Below are positions 17,224-25,888 of a stretch of DNA of 64,000 nt, piece after piece. This stretch comes from CADCTM01 sp049671305. Lineage in GTDB: Bacteria; Cyanobacteriota; Cyanobacteriia; Cyanobacteriales; Coleofasciculaceae. The notes beneath the pieces were generated by a model, which worked only from the letters and a program-made list of their open reading frames with translations, ran no database searches and had not been told where the DNA came from. How positions within the stretch are numbered: position 1 is the stretch's first letter; each line of letters opens with the position of its first letter. Location: the NCBI GenBank assembly GCA_049671305.1, contig JBATUR010000047.1:1-64000 (forward strand), read 5' to 3'. The position numbers and the translations under genes are program-made.

Positions 17224-17985
17224 TCAAGAAACTGCCACCTTAATCATTTCTTCTGCACTCAGATGAGAATGCATCACTTCACCATCACGGAACCAGACAA
17301 TACGCTTAGTCAGCCTAGCAACTTCTGGTTCGTGAGTTACCATAACTACAGTAATTCCCGCATCATTTAACTCTGTAAAAATATCCATTACTTCCTGAGT
17401 TGTGTGAGAATCTAAAGCACCAGTTGGTTCATCCGCGAGTAACAAAACAGGTCGATTAACAATAGCACGCGCAATTGCTACCCGTTGTTGTTGACCACCT
17501 GATAACTGATTTGGTCGATTATTGAGGCGATTTCCTAATCCTACACGCTTTAAGGCATCCGCTGCGCGATCGCGTCTTTCAGAATTAGGAATACCTGCAT
17601 AAACCATTGGCAGCATCACATTTTCCATTGCCGACAACTGCGCTAGCAAGTGAAATTGCTGAAAAACAAAACCAATTTTCAAATTACGAATACCTGCCAA
17701 ATCTGAATCTGCTAATTGCGAAACATCAACCCCATCTAAATAATAATGACCTGATGTTGGTCGATCCAAACAACCAATAATATTCATCGCCGTGGACTTA
17801 CCCGATCCAGAAGCACCCATAATAGAGCAATATTCGCCTTGCTCAACTATCAAACTTACCCCATTTAAAGCACGAACTTCTGTATTTGCAGTTCCATATA
17901 CCTTAAATATATCCTCCATGCGAATAACAACAGGCTTGTATTCAGGAGTGATGACTTGAGATTGAGTACTAATTTGACTTGTCAT
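17224..17985 (-). CDS. MacB/LolD-type ABC transporter ATP-binding protein
   Basis: This 253-residue ATPase drives a tripartite exporter. It has Walker A GASGSGKST, the family sequence FVFQQFHLLAQLSAMENVMLP, signature LSGGQQQRVAIARA and Walker B LLLADEPTGALD. These features place it in the MacB/LolD/FtsE-like group that pairs with FtsX-type permeases. It is the last gene of a three-gene set (fusion protein, permease, ATPase) read right to left, with a 70-base gap after the permease. The exported substrate is unknown; homologues move macrolides, peptides or lipids. Confidence 0.93.
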   Translation of the reverse strand: MTSQISTQSQVITPEYKPVVIRMEDIFKVYGTANTEVRALNGVSLIVEQGEYCSIMGASGSGKSTAMNIIGCLDRPTSGHYYLDGVDVSQLADSDLAGIRNLKIGFVFQQFHLLAQLSAMENVMLPMVYAGIPNSERRDRAADALKRVGLGNRLNNRPNQLSGGQQQRVAIARAIVNRPVLLLADEPTGALDSHTTQEVMDIFTELNDAGITVVMVTHEPEVARLTKRIVWFRDGEVMHSHLSAEEMIKVAVS

Positions 17986-18055
17986 ATAATAAATTTATTA
18001 GTAAGTTTATCGAGGCAATTTTCAGATGTTTAAACTCAAGTAAATAGCTAATTTT

Positions 18056-19273
18056 TTAGGCACTTCTGAGAGCAACAATTGGGTCAAGTTTCGCTGCACG
18101 ACGCGCCGGCACAACTCCAAAAAATAAGCCAATACCACCAGAAACCCCAACCGCCATGACAATTGCTGTAGCAGAAATGCCGCCTTGTAAAGGTGAGAAA
18201 GCACCTACCAAAAGAATACCACCGACACCAACCAAAGTACCAATCGCACCACCCGCAGCCGAGAGAATTACTGCTTCAATCATAAACTGCAAAAGAATAT
18301 CTTGCTCACGTGCACCAATTGCCTTACGCAGTCCAATTTCTTGAGTGCGTTCTGTTACAGAAACCAGCATAATATTCATAACACCAATGCCGCCAACAAA
18401 CAAAGAAATTCCGGCAATTGCTGCCAGCATGACTGTTAAAGCGCCTGTGATTTTACCCACAGTTTCCATTGCATCTTTTTGTGTACGAATTGTGAAGTCA
18501 TCTTCACCAGTTAGCTTGTGGCGTAACCGCAATAAATTAGTGATTTGAAACTCAGCAGCATCTACACTATCGGCATCTTTAGCAGCAGCAACTAAGTAAC
18601 TTAATTCCACTCCAAAAGGCGAAGTTCGTCCCGAAATACGGTTAGCTTGAGTTGTCAGGGGAATTAGTACCGCATCATCATAATCTACACCCAAATTTGA
18701 ACCCTTGGCTGCCATTACTCCAATTACTTGAAAGGTGACATTTTTAATTCTGACTTGTTGTCCTACCGGATCAACAGTACCAAACAAACGGCTAGCCAGA
18801 TCAGCACCCATAACGGCAACTAGGTTACTACGTTTGAGGTCTAGTTCTGTCAAAAAACGTCCTCGATCAACCTCAAAATTTCTGACAGGCAAGAATTCTG
18901 GTGTTGTGCCAATAACATTGATATTGGCATTTTTATTGCCGTAAGTTACCAATTGCCGACTATTAGATTCAGCAGTAACAGTTTCGATAGAAGGGACTTG
19001 AGATGCGATCGCTTTGGCATCTTCCAGTACCAAAGTTTTTGGCAAGTCAAAGCTAACACGCTGAGTTTCTCGGTTTCCGGGAATTACAAATAGCACGTTT
19101 GGTCCCAAAGATTCCAACTCTTTGGCAATATACTTTTGAGCACCTTCACCAATGCCAATCATGGCAATTACTGAAGCATTACCAATAATAATACCCAGCA
19201 TGGTCAGACTGCTTCTGAGTTTGTTTGCCACTAAAGTTGTGGCTGCCATTTTAACGCTTTCTACAATGTCCAT
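18056..19273 (-). CDS. MacB-like ABC transporter permease (FtsX family)
   Basis: This 405-residue permease has one N-terminal transmembrane helix (LRSSLTMLGIIIGNASVIAMIGIG), a large periplasmic MacB-PCD domain with VTAESNSRQLVTYGN and RGRFLTE, and three C-terminal helices with the FtsX core VGGIGVMNIMLVSVTERTQEIGLRKAIGARE. The start is set at the ATG at 19273 (MDIVESVKMAATTL), because a longer frame would run back into the preceding gene with a lysine-rich out-of-family extension. It is the middle gene of the tripartite exporter. Confidence 0.92.
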   Translation of the reverse strand: MDIVESVKMAATTLVANKLRSSLTMLGIIIGNASVIAMIGIGEGAQKYIAKELESLGPNVLFVIPGNRETQRVSFDLPKTLVLEDAKAIASQVPSIETVTAESNSRQLVTYGNKNANINVIGTTPEFLPVRNFEVDRGRFLTELDLKRSNLVAVMGADLASRLFGTVDPVGQQVRIKNVTFQVIGVMAAKGSNLGVDYDDAVLIPLTTQANRISGRTSPFGVELSYLVAAAKDADSVDAAEFQITNLLRLRHKLTGEDDFTIRTQKDAMETVGKITGALTVMLAAIAGISLFVGGIGVMNIMLVSVTERTQEIGLRKAIGAREQDILLQFMIEAVILSAAGGAIGTLVGVGGILLVGAFSPLQGGISATAIVMAVGVSGGIGLFFGVVPARRAAKLDPIVALRSA

Positions 19274-19292
19274 TAATTTAACGAATGAATGA

Positions 19293-20756
19293 CTAATTAC
19301 CTTTTTTCTCTTTTTCTGCTTCTTGCTTTTGCTTTTGCTTAAATTCTTTCGGTAAATCAATAAAGACTTGCTCGCCTTTTTTCACTCCTTCCAAAACTTC
19401 AGTTTGAGTTTGAATTGTTGTACCAATTGTTACAGGTTGAAACCTCGGCTGACTATTGGCATCAGGAATCATCACGCCTGTTTTCCCTTCTTGAGTAACA
19501 ATTGCCACAGTCGGAACTACCAAAGCATTGTTTTTCTTTTGTCCCAAAAAAGTCAAGTCAACATTCATTCCTGATTTCAGTTCTTTTTGTCCAGTTTCTA
19601 ATGTTACTCGTACCTGAAATGAAGTTACACTTTGCTCAATTATGGCTTCTGGTGCAACTAACTCTACACGACCTTTAAAAACTTGATCAGGAAAAGCATC
19701 GGCAACAACTTCTACCATTTGTCCCGTTTGAATTTGTCTAATATCAACTTCTGGAACTTTGGCGAGAATTTCCAAACCTTTAGCCAAGGCAACAATTGAA
19801 GTTGAAGTTGCTGAAGCTGCACCAGAAGCTGAAGTTGATGGCGTTACAAATGCACCTTCTGTGGCATATTTTTGGGTCACAATTCCCGTAAATGGCGCCT
19901 TAATTACCGTATCTTGAAGCTGCACTTCTACTGATTCAACATCAGCCTCGGCTGCCTTTACCGCCGCTATAAATTGGTCAATTTCTGATTGTCGCCTGCC
20001 ATTTTGTAGCTGCTGCACTTGTGCTTTCGCTTCTGCCACTGCTGCTTCTAATTGAGCGATTTGGGGTGGATTACCAGTTTGCACGTTCTCAAGACGCTGC
20101 TGGGCTTCATTGAGCGCGGCTTGAGCATTGCGCTGTTCGGTTAAGGCTTCGTCTCGTTTATCGGCAGTTTGTGCGCCTTGTTCGGCTAAACTGGTAAATC
20201 TATCAGCCCGTTTTTGTGCCAAATCGAAACGAGATTTCGCCGCTTCAATTTGCGATTTGGCTTGAGCAACTTCGGAAGGGTTTCCGGCTTTGGCTTCATT
20301 AAGACGCGCTTCGGCTTGCAACACACGGGCGTTTGCCTGCCGAATTTCTTCTGGGCGACTGCCTGCACGGGCTTCGGCTAGGCTAGCTTGGGCTTTGCTG
20401 AGGTTGGCTTTTGCCTGTGATAAGCGGGCTTGTAAGTCGGCATCTTCCATTTGGGCGATGAGTTGTCCTTGCTGGACGCGATCGCCTTGTTCAACATACA
20501 ATTTTGCCAAACGCCCTGCTGTCTTTGGGCTGAGGTTGACACTTTGAACCGGTTTTACCGTACCGTTGGCGGTAATTCTCACCGTCAAATTTTCGACTTG
20601 TACAGGAACCGTTAGTTTACTCAGGTCAACTTTTGGCGTTCTTTGCCCAATCACAACATATGCTATACCCCCCAGCCCGACAACGCCGGCTGCCATAAGC
20701 CCTATCAGCCAAGGGAGAGGTCGTTTGACTTTACCAATCATGGGAAGTTCGATCAT
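19293..20756 (-). CDS. HlyD/MacA-like periplasmic adaptor protein
   Basis: This 487-residue membrane fusion protein links the inner-membrane ABC permease to an outer-membrane channel. It has an N-terminal membrane anchor (LPWLIGLMAAGVVGLGGIAYVVIG) and a lipoyl half-motif VNLSPKTAGRLAKLYVEQGDRVQQGQLIA. A very long alpha-helical hairpin of Ala/Glu/Gln-rich coiled coil covers about residues 105-275. The second lipoyl half TVIKAPFTGIVTQKYATEGAFVTP and the beta-barrel domain follow. It starts a three-gene operon with the permease 19 bases downstream. No outer-membrane TolC gene is nearby. Confidence 0.93.
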   Translation of the reverse strand: MIELPMIGKVKRPLPWLIGLMAAGVVGLGGIAYVVIGQRTPKVDLSKLTVPVQVENLTVRITANGTVKPVQSVNLSPKTAGRLAKLYVEQGDRVQQGQLIAQMEDADLQARLSQAKANLSKAQASLAEARAGSRPEEIRQANARVLQAEARLNEAKAGNPSEVAQAKSQIEAAKSRFDLAQKRADRFTSLAEQGAQTADKRDEALTEQRNAQAALNEAQQRLENVQTGNPPQIAQLEAAVAEAKAQVQQLQNGRRQSEIDQFIAAVKAAEADVESVEVQLQDTVIKAPFTGIVTQKYATEGAFVTPSTSASGAASATSTSIVALAKGLEILAKVPEVDIRQIQTGQMVEVVADAFPDQVFKGRVELVAPEAIIEQSVTSFQVRVTLETGQKELKSGMNVDLTFLGQKKNNALVVPTVAIVTQEGKTGVMIPDANSQPRFQPVTIGTTIQTQTEVLEGVKKGEQVFIDLPKEFKQKQKQEAEKEKKGN

Positions 20757-21187
20757 GGTTTTGAGGGGGGTAATTCAAGCAATCTAAGGGTCAAAGCTTT
20801 AATTAAGTCTCTAGGGTTTTTCTGCCAGACTATCTTTATTGAAGCTGCTTTTTCTTAATGACGGCATCACCGGAAGAGAGTGAACACTTCAACAATCAAA
20901 CTTAATAATTGCTTCATCTTTCTCTATATTAACGGATTTTCGTTTCTGACTTTGCTAACTTGAGCCGGAAATCCCCCCAATTCTTGCTTGATTAATTCTG
21001 AATAATTAAGTCTTAGTCTTCAAAAATAGCCGATTTAGGGAGATTTCTAGGTGTGGAAAATACGCTTTAGTACAGTTTTGGAGATGTCAGCGTCTCAAAT
21101 CCCCGACTTCTTGGAGAAGTCGGGGATTTTTTATCTATGAACATATACTCAGATATAATTAAGCCAACTTCTGCCATTGCTTAACTT
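20757..21187. other. Divergent intergenic region with palindromic repeat
   Basis: These 431 bases hold the promoters of the adaptor gene (minus) and the CDF transporter gene (plus). The only clear structure is the long perfect hairpin at 21097-21129, described separately. Confidence 0.5.
21097..21133. repeat. Perfect palindromic hairpin, AAATCCCCGACTTCT type
   Basis: AAATCCCCGACTTCT (21097-21111) and its exact reverse complement (21115-21129) flank a TGG loop, giving a 15-bp perfect stem followed by a T-run. A second copy of the same arms, with a longer loop, is at 31943-31998. It therefore looks like an interspersed palindromic element, but it could also act as an attenuator in the leader of the CDF gene. 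Confidence 0.85.
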
Positions 21188-22096
21188 ATGTCCTCCCAAT
21201 ACCACGGTCATAGCCACGCACCCGCTAATTACAACCGCGCCTTTATCATCGGTATTATCCTCAACGTCGGATTTATTTTAGTAGAGGCAGGATTTGGTTT
21301 CCTCACCAATTCCTTGGCATTACTTGCCGATGCTGGGCATAATTTAAGCGATGTTCTAGGTTTAATACTAGCATTTGGAGCAAGTTGGCTGACCCGTCGC
21401 CGTCCCACAGCGCGTTATACTTATGGGTTACGTCGTTCTTCAATCATGGCGGCGCTGTTTAATGCCTGTTTTCTGCTAGTGGCAATGGGTGCGATCGCTT
21501 TAGAATCGATCCAACGCCTCAATAACCCCACCCCAATCAGCGGCAATATAGTAATCGGTGTTGCCCTCGTTGGCGTTGTAATTAACGGCGTGACAGCTTG
21601 GCTATTCATGTCAGGAAGAGAGCAAGACTTAAATATAAAAGGCGCCTTCCTACACATGGCAGCCGATGCCTTAGTTTCTGCTGGCGTAGTTTTGGCAGGC
21701 ATCGCAATTTTGACAACAGGCTGGTTGTGGTTTGATCCAGTCGTCAGCTTAATTATTGTAGTTGTGATTGTTGTCGGTACATGGAACTTGCTGCGAGACT
21801 CGCTTTCTTTGGCACTAGATGCCGTGCCAGAAGGCATTGAGCCACAAGCGGTTCGTACTTACTTATCAGAACTTTCGGGAGTTGTGGAAGTTCATGACTT
21901 GCACATTTGGGCAATGAGCACCACCGAGACGGCGCTGACAGCACATTTGGTGATGTTGACTGGAAACCCTGGTGATGCCTTCCTCTCGCGGATCAGCATG
22001 GAATTACATGATAATTTTGGCATTGAACATAGCACAATTCAGATCGAGACTGGGAATTTTCCGCGTCCTTGCGATCAAAAGTCTTGCTCTGATTAG
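21188..22096 (+). CDS. Cation diffusion facilitator (zinc exporter, CzcD-like)
   Basis: This 302-residue inner-membrane antiporter exports divalent metal in exchange for protons. It has six transmembrane helices. The transport site is H51-x3-D55 in ADAGHNLSD (helix II) and H156-x3-D160 in FLHMAADAL (helix V); the His-Asp pairs favour zinc. The N-terminus is His-rich (YHGHSHAP). The C-terminal cytoplasmic domain (LSGVVEVHDLHIWAMSTTETALTAHLV) binds metal and dimerises the protein. The gene is monocistronic and follows a strong hairpin 59 bases upstream. No metal regulator is adjacent. Confidence 0.94.
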   Translation: MSSQYHGHSHAPANYNRAFIIGIILNVGFILVEAGFGFLTNSLALLADAGHNLSDVLGLILAFGASWLTRRRPTARYTYGLRRSSIMAALFNACFLLVAMGAIALESIQRLNNPTPISGNIVIGVALVGVVINGVTAWLFMSGREQDLNIKGAFLHMAADALVSAGVVLAGIAILTTGWLWFDPVVSLIIVVVIVVGTWNLLRDSLSLALDAVPEGIEPQAVRTYLSELSGVVEVHDLHIWAMSTTETALTAHLVMLTGNPGDAFLSRISMELHDNFGIEHSTIQIETGNFPRPCDQKSCSD

Positions 22097-22140
22097 AAAA
22101 TTTCCGTAATTTTAAACAATAAGCACTATTAGATAAATAT

Positions 22141-22185
22141 CCCCTGCTGTGAGTTTTCTCAAGAGCAGCACAGTAGGGGTTATCA
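22141..22185 (+). terminator. Hairpin after the CDF gene
   Basis: CCCCTGCTGTG (22141-22151) pairs with CACAGTAGGGG (22169-22179) over 11 bp with one G-U pair. A good T-run is lacking, so termination strength is uncertain. Confidence 0.55.
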
Positions 22186-22329
22186 CCCTCTTTTCAAACA
22201 ATAATTCAAAATCAACGTCAAGTTCTTCCTTACCTGACCAACAGTAACAGTAAGTAAATTTTTTTCACTGCTGCATAATAATTATGGGACTAAGCGACAA
22301 ATAAAGTAGAAAAGCTTTCACAAAAAACC

Positions 22330-22854
22330 ATGTTGAAACTTAAAACTTCTACTTCAAAATCCCAAAAAATCTCCAAGTTACTATCCGTGACTATCATTGG
22401 TATGGGACTCACTACTGCCATGAGCTTGCCTGTTTTAGCCGCCGATGTCATATATCATGGAAACTTCTGTGCGCCCAACAGAACCTCAGTGAACCTGGTT
22501 GAGCGTAATCAATTTGGTGTTAACAATGCTTCCAATGGCACTACTGCCTCGGTTCAGTGTCCATTTCAGTTGCCCTTTAACGCCAGTCTCAAGGTTACTA
22601 ATGTTTGGCTCACCGTTTATGACCGCAATCCAACTACCAATATCGAATGTACACTAAAGGGTGTTGGGCTTGAGGGTAGCACTATTTGGACTCGTACAGC
22701 TTCTTCTAGTGGTTCAGGCGCAATTCATCAATTTCTATCCTTCAATCCACCAAGTGCCTTTGTCGCCACGATGAATATGTCCTGTTCAATACCTACTACC
22801 ACCGCTAGTGGTACATCACATATTACTACCTATCGGGTGATCACAAATCCTTAA
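22330..22854 (+). CDS. Exported four-cysteine protein, unknown function
   Basis: The 174-residue product has a signal peptide (KLLSVTIIGMGLTTAMSLPVLAAD, cleavage near residue 37). The mature part is predicted to be beta-rich: Ser, Thr and Asn are abundant and four cysteines (NFCAP, VQCPF, IECTL, MSCSI) could form two disulfides. I do not recognise the family. It may be a periplasmic or cell-surface protein. The gene stands alone between two hairpins. Confidence 0.72.
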   Translation: MLKLKTSTSKSQKISKLLSVTIIGMGLTTAMSLPVLAADVIYHGNFCAPNRTSVNLVERNQFGVNNASNGTTASVQCPFQLPFNASLKVTNVWLTVYDRNPTTNIECTLKGVGLEGSTIWTRTASSSGSGAIHQFLSFNPPSAFVATMNMSCSIPTTTASGTSHITTYRVITNP

Positions 22855-22889
22855 CAGCTTTTGGTTAATCAGATCAAGATTCGCTAGCT

Positions 22890-22922
22890 CCTCTCTCCCT
22901 TTGTGGAGAGGGGATTTTAATT
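22890..22922 (+). terminator. Intrinsic terminator
   Basis: CCTCTCTCC (22890-22898) and GGAGAGGGG (22905-22913) form a 9-bp GC-rich stem with a 6-nt loop, followed by ATTTTAATTTT. Confidence 0.8.
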
Positions 22923-23068
22923 TTATAGCTGAAATTTAGTGATCATCCGCAGTCATTCTCAACTTTCTCACCTCCAACCCACTCAATTAAAAATTTTCCT
23001 CACGATCGCCTCAATTATGCGTTAATTTAGCTCTAGAACTATTCCCTGTTATTTTTCGAGGCTGTACT

Positions 23069-23938
23069 GTGCCCAAGCGTATTCCTTTCCTCTCACTTTT
23101 CGTCCTTCTGGGTTTACTGAGTGTACAAGTACCCGTTTCGGCACAAGCACTCGTTCCCTACACCATACAGCTAGATTCAAAAGAACTAGAGCAACAAGGC
23201 TTAAACCTGGCGCAAGAAGCGGTGCAGCTTGTACGCTTCCAGCAGTATACTTTAGCACTACCGAGGGCAACTCTAGCAACCCAACTTGCCCCCAAAAGTT
23301 ATGAAACTTGGTTTATTTTGGGCAGCTTGTATGTGCAGAATAAAGAATTTGATAAAGGCATTGAGGCTTTACAAAAAGCAAAAGCGATCGCTCCCAAAGA
23401 AGCTGGGATATTATTTACCTTGGGTTCAGCGCGTTTTCAAAAAGGACAATATACTGCCGCTGTTGCTGATTTGGAATCTGGCTTAAAACTGAAACCCTTG
23501 GTTCCCGAAGCTTTGTTTGACTTGGGCAATTCTTACTATATGCTCAAACAATATCAGCAAGCGATCGCTCAATATGAAAAAGCCGTTGCCCAAGAGAAAA
23601 GATTCTGGCCCGCCATCAATAATATTGGATTGGTAAAATACGAGCAAGGTGATATGGCAGGAGCCGTTAAAAATTGGCAAAGTGCGATCGCTATTGACAA
23701 AGAAGCCGCTGAACCGATGCTAGCATTAGCCGTAGCCTCTTATGTCAAAGGCGACCGCGAAAAAGCCATTTCAATGGGAGAAGCCGCCATTCGCATCGAT
23801 AGCCGCTATACAGACATCAAATTTCTTAAAGAAAATCTTTGGGGAGAGCGTTTACTTTCTGATACCAAAAAGTTTCTGGAAGTCCCCAGAATTCAAGCTA
23901 TGATTCCTCAAACTCCAACACAACCTATGCCTCAGTAG
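23069..23938 (+). CDS. Exported TPR-repeat protein
   Basis: This 289-residue protein has a signal peptide (PFLSLFVLLGLLSVQVPVSAQA) and at least five tetratricopeptide repeats, visible as ETWFILGSLYVQNKEFDKGIEALQKAKAI, GILFTLGSARFQKGQYTAAVADLESGLKL, EALFDLGNSYYMLKQYQQAIAQYEKAV and so on. TPRs are protein-binding scaffolds. In cyanobacteria, exported TPR proteins often help to assemble photosystem or envelope complexes, but the partner here is unknown. The GTG start at 23069 is required for an intact signal peptide. It is followed by a hairpin and is convergent with the exporter operon. Confidence 0.88.
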   Translation: MPKRIPFLSLFVLLGLLSVQVPVSAQALVPYTIQLDSKELEQQGLNLAQEAVQLVRFQQYTLALPRATLATQLAPKSYETWFILGSLYVQNKEFDKGIEALQKAKAIAPKEAGILFTLGSARFQKGQYTAAVADLESGLKLKPLVPEALFDLGNSYYMLKQYQQAIAQYEKAVAQEKRFWPAINNIGLVKYEQGDMAGAVKNWQSAIAIDKEAAEPMLALAVASYVKGDREKAISMGEAAIRIDSRYTDIKFLKENLWGERLLSDTKKFLEVPRIQAMIPQTPTQPMPQ

Positions 23939-23969
23939 GTATGACACAATTACTTTAAAGATTACTAAG

Positions 23970-23996
23970 GGGTAGATATCTTATCTGCCCTTTAAT
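23970..23996. terminator. Hairpin between convergent TPR and devA-like genes
   Basis: GGGTAGATA (23970-23978) and TATCTGCCC (23982-23990) form a 9-bp stem with one G-T wobble and a TCT loop, followed by TTTAATT. Confidence 0.65.
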
Positions 23997-23999
23997 TAT

Positions 24000-24710
24000 T
24001 TAAACAGCAGACAAATTAGTTATCTTATTATTTGTCAACTTGCCATCTTCCATCTCCACAATGCGGTCGGCAATATCTAAAATTCGGTTATCGTGAGTAA
24101 CTAATAAAATCGTACAACCTTGCTCCTTTGCCAAAGTTTGCATCAAAGTTACCACATCTCGCCCAGACTTGCTATCTAGCGCCGCCGTGGGTTCATCTGC
24201 TAACACAAGTTGAGGATGACTAACCAAGGCACGAGCGATCGCAACTCGTTGTTTTTGTCCACCGGATAAATCATCAGGATAATAATTAATCCGCTCTCCT
24301 AACCCCACTTCTCTTAACATTTCAGTTGCCCGAAGTTGCATTTCCTCAACAGAAATTTCTGGGTGAACTTCTAAACCCATTCTAACATTTTGCAGCGCCG
24401 TCAAACTGCCATGTAAATTATGTGCCTGAAAAATATAACCATGATGGCGACGCGCTTGAGTTAATTGTTTAGCGGTTGCACCACAAAGTTCTTGCCCCAA
24501 CACCTTTAAACTACCACTTTGAGCCGATCGCAAGCCACCAACTAAAGTTAGTAATGTCGTTTTACCAGAACCACTAGGTCCCGTCATAATAACAATTTCG
24601 CCACTATTAATTTCTAAATTAATATTAAATAAAACTTGTTTTTGCAGTTGCCCTTGACCAAAATAGTGATCAATATTTTTCACAATAATTGCTCTTTGAG
24701 ACATCATCAC
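24000..24710 (-). CDS. DevA-family ABC exporter ATP-binding protein
   Basis: This 236-residue ATPase is the energy unit of a DevBCA-type exporter. It has Walker A GPSGSGKTT, FQAHNLHGSLTALQNVRMGLE, signature LSGGQKQRVAIARAL and Walker B LVLADEPTAALDSKSG. The DevA family differs from MacB ATPases in sequences such as YPDDLSGGQ, seen here. In heterocyst-forming species DevBCA exports glycolipids. Related sets occur in non-heterocystous cyanobacteria with other substrates, so heterocyst function cannot be concluded. It is the last of three genes, starting two bases after the permease stop. Confidence 0.93.
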   Translation of the reverse strand: MMMSQRAIIVKNIDHYFGQGQLQKQVLFNINLEINSGEIVIMTGPSGSGKTTLLTLVGGLRSAQSGSLKVLGQELCGATAKQLTQARRHHGYIFQAHNLHGSLTALQNVRMGLEVHPEISVEEMQLRATEMLREVGLGERINYYPDDLSGGQKQRVAIARALVSHPQLVLADEPTAALDSKSGRDVVTLMQTLAKEQGCTILLVTHDNRILDIADRIVEMEDGKLTNNKITNLSAV

Positions 24711-24712
24711 AC

Positions 24713-25888
24713 CTAAAACATATCAGCAGGATCAGCAGATTGAAGTTTACGAGTTGCAATTGCTCCCGATAAACCACACATAATCAAAGTTAAAATAAAT
24801 ACCATAATTGCTCGCGCCACAGTCATATAAATCGGTAACGCCGTCGCGTTTGCCGCCAGTGCATAAAGTCCTAAAGGCAAAATTGCGCCCGGAATAAAGC
24901 CTAAAAAAGCCAGAATAACAGCTTCTTCAACAACCACAGTTAACAGATAAAAATTGTCATATCCCATTGCTTTAAAAGTGGCATATTCCTTTATATGAGC
25001 ATTGACATCAGTTGAAAGAACTTGATAAACTATCACCACTCCCACAGCAAAAGCCATTGCCGTTCCCAAACCAAAAACAAAGCCAATGGGACTTGTGGTT
25101 TTCCAATAATCTTCTTCAAATTTGATAAATTCTGCATGAGTATACACTCGTACATCATCGGGTAACTGTTTTCGCATTCTTGCCGCTATCTGCTGCAGAT
25201 CAGCTCCAGGATTCAGATACACTAAACCTAAATTAATACTTGCTGCCTCGCGTCGAGGATACATTAACAAAAAGTTCTGATCACTCGTGATCAAATTACC
25301 ATCAGCGCCAAAAGATGCACCCAGTTTAAAAAGTCCGCTTAGGGTAATTGTGCGTCTTTCGATTTCTGTTGTTACGGTTTTCTGCTGTTCCACTTTGGCA
25401 ATTGTTTCTTGGTAATTGCCGCGAGTGCCGCGATCAAACAAAACTGTATCTGGTAATTTTAATTTATCTATTTGTTGATTTACTTCTGGCAAATTAAAAG
25501 CTGGTTGCTCAGGGTTAAAGCCAACAACTTGAATCGCTGTTTCTTTTCGGGTTTGCGGATTTTTCCAAACTATTGTACTAGTATAAAATGCTTCTGCCGA
25601 TTTCACCCCTGGAATATCCATTGCCTGATAGAGCCTGCGCCGCGAAAATGTTGATAAACCTTGCATATTTCGGGCTTGGGGACTGACTAAAATTAAGTCA
25701 GTTTGTAAGGCACGACTAAGACGAGTATTGCTATCATATAAAGCATTTTGAAAGCCAAGCTGCATAAACATCAGCACATCAGCAAAAGCAATGCCCGAAA
25801 GTGCTACTAATAACCGACCTTTTTCATGATTGAGTTGTAGCCATCCCAAGGGTGTACGACGTTGCAATAATTTGAGTAATTTGATCAT
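24713..25888 (-). CDS. DevC-family ABC exporter permease
   Basis: This 391-residue FtsX-type permease has the DevC pattern: an N-terminal RTPLGWLQLNHEKGRLLVALSGIAFADVLMFMQLGFQNALYDSN, a large periplasmic segment, and C-terminal helices with VVIVYQVLSTDVNAHIKEYATFKAMGYDNFYL. Four transmembrane helices are expected. Its start overlaps the end of the adaptor gene by four bases (ATGA at 25885-25888), so the two are translationally coupled. With the adaptor and ATPase it forms an inner-membrane exporter complex that would need a TolC-like outer-membrane channel (HgdD-like) encoded elsewhere. Confidence 0.93.
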   Translation of the reverse strand: MIKLLKLLQRRTPLGWLQLNHEKGRLLVALSGIAFADVLMFMQLGFQNALYDSNTRLSRALQTDLILVSPQARNMQGLSTFSRRRLYQAMDIPGVKSAEAFYTSTIVWKNPQTRKETAIQVVGFNPEQPAFNLPEVNQQIDKLKLPDTVLFDRGTRGNYQETIAKVEQQKTVTTEIERRTITLSGLFKLGASFGADGNLITSDQNFLLMYPRREAASINLGLVYLNPGADLQQIAARMRKQLPDDVRVYTHAEFIKFEEDYWKTTSPIGFVFGLGTAMAFAVGVVIVYQVLSTDVNAHIKEYATFKAMGYDNFYLLTVVVEEAVILAFLGFIPGAILPLGLYALAANATALPIYMTVARAIMVFILTLIMCGLSGAIATRKLQSADPADMF

